Part shown: piece by piece, positions 59,642 through 64,000 of the stretch
Layout: every line of letters begins with the position of its first letter
Position numbering within the stretch: position 1 is the stretch's first letter
Assembly: GCA_023014485.1 (NCBI GenBank)
Contig: JAJOZX010007509.1
Location: 1-64,000, forward strand
DNA length: 64,000 bases
Source: Bathynomus jamesi
Lineage: Eukaryota; Arthropoda; Malacostraca; Isopoda; Cirolanidae
Direction: 5' to 3'
Notes under the pieces: generated by a model
Told to the model about the DNA's origin: nothing
The model's database searches: none
Seen by the model: only the letters and a program-made list of their open reading frames with translations
Program-made: the position numbers and the translations under genes

Positions 59642-59890
59642 ATTTGGTGCCTATTTTGTTGCTCTATCTTGTTTAGATAAAAAGTTATAGTGCAAAACAT
59701 GATTCAAGGGACCCCGGAACTGGTGCTTTTGGCCGATTTCAAGGCAGAAAACTTAAAGCTCCATGCGGCAATGCTTCCCAACAACCTAGGTCAAAATGGT
59801 TGTGATTTTCGGCCTTTTCAGGTCAAAAAGCATGGGAAAAAGTACAGAAACCTATGAAAATAAGAAAAAGTTGATTTTTGAACAGGGCTA
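59642..59890 (-). repeat. Right terminal inverted repeat
   Basis: 249 bp, partner of the left repeat. Divergence between the arms suggests the element is not very recent. Confidence 0.9.
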
Positions 59891-59929
59891 ATACCCCATA
59901 CCCCATTTTACCCTTTAAAAAGTGAGATT

Positions 59930-60425
59930 TAATGGGTTCTGAATTTGGTTTTTTATCTTTGTTCGACTGTTCAACCGTTTGATGATATCTTGGCTGTTCA
60001 TCCGTTTGGCTGGTCAAATCTCCAGCTGTACTGTTCGACGTTTTAGTTTTCGGCTGTTCGACTGTTCGGTCATTTACAGTGCAGAGAGAAGGTGGAGTAC
60101 ATTCGCCCTTTTGGTGAAAAATGATATAAAGGAAACGACCCATATTTATAAATAACTCACCTATTGTTCCGAAAATAATGCATTTATCTATTGTGATGAT
60201 TACTTCAAAAGCCGCTGTCGGAAACATCTGTCACGAGAAAATGGAGGACATTCGTACTTTTATTGCAAAATGATAACATTAAAACATCAACGATCAACTC
60301 TATATTTGGAAAAAGAACACGATTCCACATTTGTAAATAATCTACATAATTACGATGTAAACAGAAACAGCGACACCCAAAATGTTTTCCGGTTTATACA
60401 ATTAACTTTTACGCATGCGCAGTTT
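59930..60425. repeat. Dispersed repeat, inverted diverged copy
   Basis: Reverse-complement match to 7,105-7,720, including TTACGCATGCGCAGTTTAAT at its end and a run of GTTCGACTGTTC/CGGCTGTTCG units at 59,985-60,070 that mirrors the CCGAAC decamers. Confidence 0.6.
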
Positions 60426-60468
60426 AATTTATTTTAGAGAAATAACTTAAAAATTAAATAAATCTTTC

Positions 60469-60609
60469 GGATCACTTTAACATATTGCTTCCCAAAGCAT
60501 TCGGGAAGCAATAGTTAAAGTGATCCCTCCTGGGAAGCAATATGTTAAAGTGATTAACACTGGGAAGCAATATGTTAAAGAGAGGTTCCTGGGAAGCAAT
60601 ATGTTAAAG
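60469..60609. repeat. Hairpin followed by a 19-bp core array
   Basis: Inverted arms GGATCACTTTAACATATTGC... (60,469-60,493) and its complement (60,503-60,526, one base shorter). The second arm is the first of four direct repeats of GGGAAGCAATATGTTAAAG (60,503, 60,532, 60,562 and 60,591), spaced 29-30 bp with different 10-11 base spacers. Confidence 0.8.
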
Positions 60610-60841
60610 CGCACCAATCTTTCTTTTTACTTCAAATTAAAATTTTAAAAAAGTGTTTTATTTTTAATAATTTGGGGGAGTTGGGGGGGGGGGGAGCGAG
60701 AAACAATTATAATTATTCATTCATGAAAATCTTTTCAAAGCAAATATTTTACACTAAGTTTTGCAAATTTTAGTAAAATGAATGAAAATTAGTAATTTTT
60801 AATATTCTTGAATTACGAGATGATAAAGTATTGTATCTCTG
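60610..60841. other. AT-rich non-coding interval
   Basis: Includes a G-rich run (GGGGGAGTTGGGGGGGGGGG-type) near 60,674. No gene seen. Confidence 0.6.
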
Positions 60842-61766
60842 TTTTTAACAAGCGCTTTAGAACTATCCCACTTGATGCTATGGTTACATCTATACATATG
60901 GTTAAATAAAGCATTGGAATTATTAGCTGTTCTACAAGCATATTTATGCTGTTTTACCCTAATATCTAACGTTTTACCGGTTTGGCCTATATATACTGAG
61001 TTACATTGTGTACATCCGATCGAATACACACAACCAACAACATTATCAGGGCTATTCTTTATTAGGCGTGATTTAACAGTATTATTATACTTAAAGATTA
61101 CATTATGCCAATTGCTTTAAGTACAGTTGGAAGGTATTGAAAATTAACATGGTAAGGTAGGCTAAGGATATTTTTACGCTGAAATTCCTTTACATTACAT
61201 TATTATAATACCTATTCTTGGCTTTCTTAAGACAGTTATCTAAAAATGAAATAGGATAACATAATTTAGTACCAATATTCATGATATTGCATAACTTGGA
61301 ATCTAAAAATTCAGGAGTGACAACTCTCAATGCTCGAAGAAACATAGCAGAGAAAATAGAGGATTTAATCGAAGGATGATGGTCAGAATAAAAATGCACA
61401 TAAGAGTTATTGTTAGTAGGCTTACGGTAGACTTCATATTTGAACTGATTAGAGCAGTGGTTCTTAACCTTTTTACTACCATGCCCCCTCTAGGAATTGG
61501 TCCTTCCCTCCACGCCCCCTTCAATCAAAATAACATTCTCAATAACTTCTCAATATTAGCCCATGCTCTCGTTAAGAGAATAACAAATACAATTAGAGAA
61601 ATTCCTGTTTCTAGGGGGGCGCGCCCCCCAGGTTAAGAACCACTGGATTAGAGCATCTCCAAATTTTTAGATCAAGAAAAGATAGGCTTCCATCATTTTC
61701 TTTTTCAACTGTAAACTTAATAGATGGGACTAAATTGTTGAGCCTACCAAGAAATAAGTCCACATC
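60842..61766 (-). pseudogene. PLE-1 copy, antisense, interrupted by a hAT MITE
   Basis: Minus strand from the RT thumb end (61,766) through S-L-S-F-L-D-L, Y-R-K-P-T-N-N-N-S and the linker to GIY-YIG (60,842-61,029), truncated at the K-N-R-D segment before its 3' UTR. One T lost near 61,105. A 191-bp MITE sits between I-W-R-C-S and N-Q-F-K. It stands head to head with the sense copies that follow. Confidence 0.85.
61455..61645. mobile_element. 191-bp hAT-type MITE with perfect 8-bp TSD
   Basis: Ends CAGTGGTTCTTAACCT and AGGTTAAGAACCACTG. The target GATTAGAG is duplicated at 61,447-61,454 and 61,646-61,653. Empty sites exist at the same place in the PLE-1 copies at 23,970 and 62,210. The ends agree at 13 of 15 positions with the terminus of the hAT remnant at 42,611-42,626. 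Confidence 0.9.
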
Positions 61767-61767
61767 C

Positions 61768-62087
61768 AAATAAGCCTACTAACAATAACTCTTATGTGCA
61801 TTTTTATTCTGACCATCATCCTTCGATTAAATCCTCTATTTTCTCTGCTATGTTTCTTCGAGCATTGAGAGTTGTCACTCCTGAATTTTTAGATTCCGAG
61901 TTATGCAATATCATGAATATTGGTACTAAATTATGTTATCCTATTTCATTTTTAGATAACTGTCTTAAGAAAGCCAAGAATAGGTATTATAATAATGCAA
62001 TTGTAAAGGAATTTCAGCGTAAAAATATCCTTAGCCTACCTTATCATGTTAATTTTCAATACTTTCCAACTGTACTTAAAGCAAATT
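61768..62087 (+). pseudogene. PLE-1 partial sense copy
   Basis: Starts A-C-T-A-A-C at the N-N-N-S-Y-V-H-F segment and stops abruptly after the T-V-L-K-A codons, where the next PLE-1 copy begins. It is a truncated unit between the antisense copy and the longer sense copy. Confidence 0.8.
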
Positions 62088-63132
62088 AATTTGGATGTGG
62101 ACTTATTTCTTGGTAGGCTCAACAATTTAGTCCCATCTATTAAGTTTACAGTTGAAAAAGAAAATGATGGAAGCCTATCTTTTCTTGATCTAAAAATTTG
62201 GAGATGCTCTAATCAGTTCAAATATGAAGTCTACCGTAAGCCTACTAACAATAACTCTTATGTGCATTTTTATTCTGACCATCATCCTTCGATTAAATCC
62301 TCTATTTCTCTGCTATGTTTCTTCGAGCATTGAGAGTTGTCACTCCTGAATTTTTAGATTCCGAGTTATGCAATATCATGAATATTGGTACTAAATTATG
62401 ATATCCTATTTCATTTTTAGATAACTGTCTTAAGAAAGCCAAGAATAGGTATTATAATAATGTAATTGTAAAGGAATTTCAGCGTAAAAATATCCTTAGC
62501 CTACCTTACCATGTTAATTTTCAATACCTTCCAACTTACTTAAAGCAATTGGCATTAATGTAATCTTTAAGTATAATAATACTGTTAAATCACGCCTAAT
62601 AAAGAATAGTCCTGATAATGTTGTTGGTTGTGTGTATTCGATCGGATGTACACAATGTAACTCAGTATATATAGGCCAAACCGGTAAAACGTTAGATATT
62701 AGGGTAAAACAGCATAAATATGCTTGTAGAACAGCTAATAATTCCAATGCTTTATTTAACCATATGTATAGATGTAACCATAGCATCAAGTGGGATAGTT
62801 CTAAAGCGCTTGTTAAAAACAGAGATATAATAGAAAGAAATATTCTAGAATGTGCATTTATTCATTTTAAAAACAATTTCAATAACAGTGCGGGGACGTA
62901 TAAAATTGACGATATCATGTTAAAATTTCTTGGCCTCTCATTAACCCTTGTAAGTATGTGCTAATTGTTTTGTTTTTCCTGTACGTTGTATATATTTATG
63001 GGCATCTCGCCTTTTATCTTCATTCCCTGACGAGGTGTAGCTTTGAATACACGAAAGGCCTTGGAATCGTTTTTTTTTTTTGTGGGTTGCAGCATTCATT
63101 AATTTCACGTGTTTTATTGTGAAATTCATCCC
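62088..63132 (+). pseudogene. PLE-1 sense copy, RT end plus GIY-YIG
   Basis: Extends slightly further 5' than other copies (D-V-D-L-F-L-G-R-L-N-N-L-V-P-S-I-K-F), then frameshifts near 62,308 and 62,537. The GIY-YIG domain from 62,632 is intact (S-V-Y-I-G-Q-T-G-K). The 3' UTR has a hammerhead and the terminal hairpin before (TA)n at 63,133. Confidence 0.85.
63022..63067 (+). ncRNA. Hammerhead-ribozyme motif, PLE-1 right copy
   Basis: Same sequence as the motif at 24,785-24,830, with the CTGACGA box, GTGTA/TACAC stem II, GAAA and ATTCC/GGAAT stem I all intact. Confidence 0.75.
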
Positions 63133-63594
63133 ATTATATATATATATATATAAAAATGGAACATTACAACTTCTATTCTATTCTTACAATCCCTTGCGGC
63201 AAACAGTCCACTTTATAGCGAGAGAAAACATGGGAGGGGGGAAGAGCAAAGGAAAAAATGGGAGAAGAGTAGCTTTCTAACGTAATTTAACATATCAATT
63301 CAGCAACATAGCAGGTTTTTGATTCCTGAAAGAGAGAGAGAGAAAAAAAAAATTATCCTTGCCAGTTGAGAGTTACCAACAATCTGAATATATCCTTGGC
63401 GCGTTGTTGCACTGCACATTTGCACACATTTGGGCTATTTGGGTATAGCTAATACCCCAGCAGTAAATCTTCAATAGGACTAAAGTCAAGACCAGTATCA
63501 TTATTTTCTCACATATTTTGAGCTTTCGAAAGAACTAGGTGTTATTTGATGTCTAATAATAACTGCAGCTAACCTCGAATCAATTATATATTTT

Positions 63595-64000
63595 TATTTT
63601 AAACAGAAAGGAGGGACCAAGGGCAAATGGGCGCAAAAGCGCCCCTCCCATAGAAGAAGAAGAGCCAAATCAGGTACGGGATTTTCGACATGCATAGACA
63701 CTCTGCGTTTGAGAGATGGGAGGTCATAGACAGGAGGAAAGATGGATTGAGGAAGATTGTTCCAGAGTTCACCGGTTGAGTAGAGGAAAGATTGCGATAA
63801 CGATTAACCCTTGCGTTAGATAGTTGGATATAAAAGGAATGAGAAAGTGTAGGAAGTCTGGTGCTGCGTGGTCTCCTTAAAGGAGGAGGCATACAGTTAG
63901 AGAGTTCAGAAGAACAATGTCCGTTATAATAGCGATGCAAAGAGAGAGTGAGGTAACATTGCGGCGAAGAGAGAGAGACGAAGACAATCAGTAAGAGGTG
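63595..64000 (-). pseudogene. LINE-D C-terminal fragment, copy 2
   Basis: Same as 26,110-26,525, cut by the window edge. Single-base differences (for example a missing base near 63,797) shift the frame relative to copy 1. Confidence 0.7.

Larger units (their letters stand above)
56521..59890 (+). mobile_element. DNA transposon with long TIRs and 9-bp TSD, unclassified
   Basis: Bounded by a perfect 9-bp direct repeat ATACCCCAT (56,512-56,520 and 59,891-59,899). The inverted repeats of about 248 bp begin TAGGCCTGTTC at left and TAGCCCTGTTC (opposite strand) at right. The 3,370-bp body holds an (AAT)n tract and one spliced gene. Long TIRs with a 9-bp TSD are typical of Mutator-like elements, but the protein lacks a MULE signature I can name. 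The single copy is not shared by the two large duplicates. Confidence 0.85.
62115..64000. repeat. Second dispersed duplication, instance 2
   Basis: Matches 23,884-26,525 in order and orientation: PLE-1 reverse-transcriptase end, GIY-YIG domain, hammerhead motif, short (TA)n, then the flank and LINE-D fragment cut by the window edge. It lacks the DD41D transposon and carries about 100 bp of different sequence at the (TA)n junction. Confidence 0.85.

Noticed and set aside
60503..60609. CRISPR-like array of a short repeat with spacers
   Set aside because: Only four units, 10-11 base spacers, eukaryotic context and no cas genes; more likely a binding-site array or transposon end.

Overview
The window is repeat-dense, AT-rich animal DNA. 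Its mobile elements include mariner/Tc1 DNA transposons of at least three kinds, several non-LTR retrotransposon (LINE) families, Penelope-like elements (PLEs) with GIY-YIG endonuclease tails and hammerhead-ribozyme motifs, hAT and Helitron-like elements, and many (TA)n, (CA)n and (GA)n microsatellites. With GT-AG introns this points to a metazoan, most likely an arthropod or another invertebrate; the sequence does not let me name the species. I see no rRNA, tRNA, bacterial-type operon, CRISPR array or virus.

Layout. A unit of about 24-27 kb occurs twice in direct orientation: copy A from the left edge to about 23,885 and copy B from about 28,520 to 55,615. Between them (23,884-28,520) lie PLE copies, a DD41D mariner and a LINE fragment. 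Copies A and B share most of their repeats but differ by clean insertions or deletions: a fold-back element, a PLE palindrome and a second LINE copy only in A; a 5.6 kb block (hAT, LINE, DD41D remnants), Helitron-like elements and a mini-mariner only in B. From 55,616 to 59,900 is different DNA that contains a complete-looking, unusual DNA transposon. From 59,930 to the right edge the sequence repeats material seen earlier (7,105-7,700 inverted; 23,884-26,525 direct).

Host genes. The only clear host gene is a five-exon secreted lipocalin on the minus strand, present once per unit (3,069-4,660 and 31,438-33,363). It was found by joining short exons at GT-AG sites. Copy B gives a clean 190-residue frame. 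Copy A matches it exon for exon but has one base missing in a homopolymer and a stop at a split codon. Introns are nearly identical between copies, whereas exons 2-4 differ by 53 substitutions by hand count, none of them synonymous. This is the strongest biological signal in the window.

Mobile-element biology. The best candidate for an undescribed element is 56,521-59,890: about 248-bp terminal inverted repeats, a perfect 9-bp target duplication, and a spliced but frameshifted gene with an RNase-H/DDE-like pattern and a CRHH motif that I cannot place in a named superfamily. Also notable are hammerhead variants at the ends of three PLE families, a 2A-like motif at the start of a LINE open reading frame, several perfect or near-perfect palindromes, and mini-transposons that keep only a DNA-binding domain.

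Caution. Paired copies carry different one-base homopolymer losses at the same place (for example in the LINE-A reverse transcriptase), which suggests residual long-read errors. Some apparent frameshifts may therefore not be real, and the A/B pair could be separate haplotypes assembled in tandem, although the lipocalin exon divergence argues for true paralogs.
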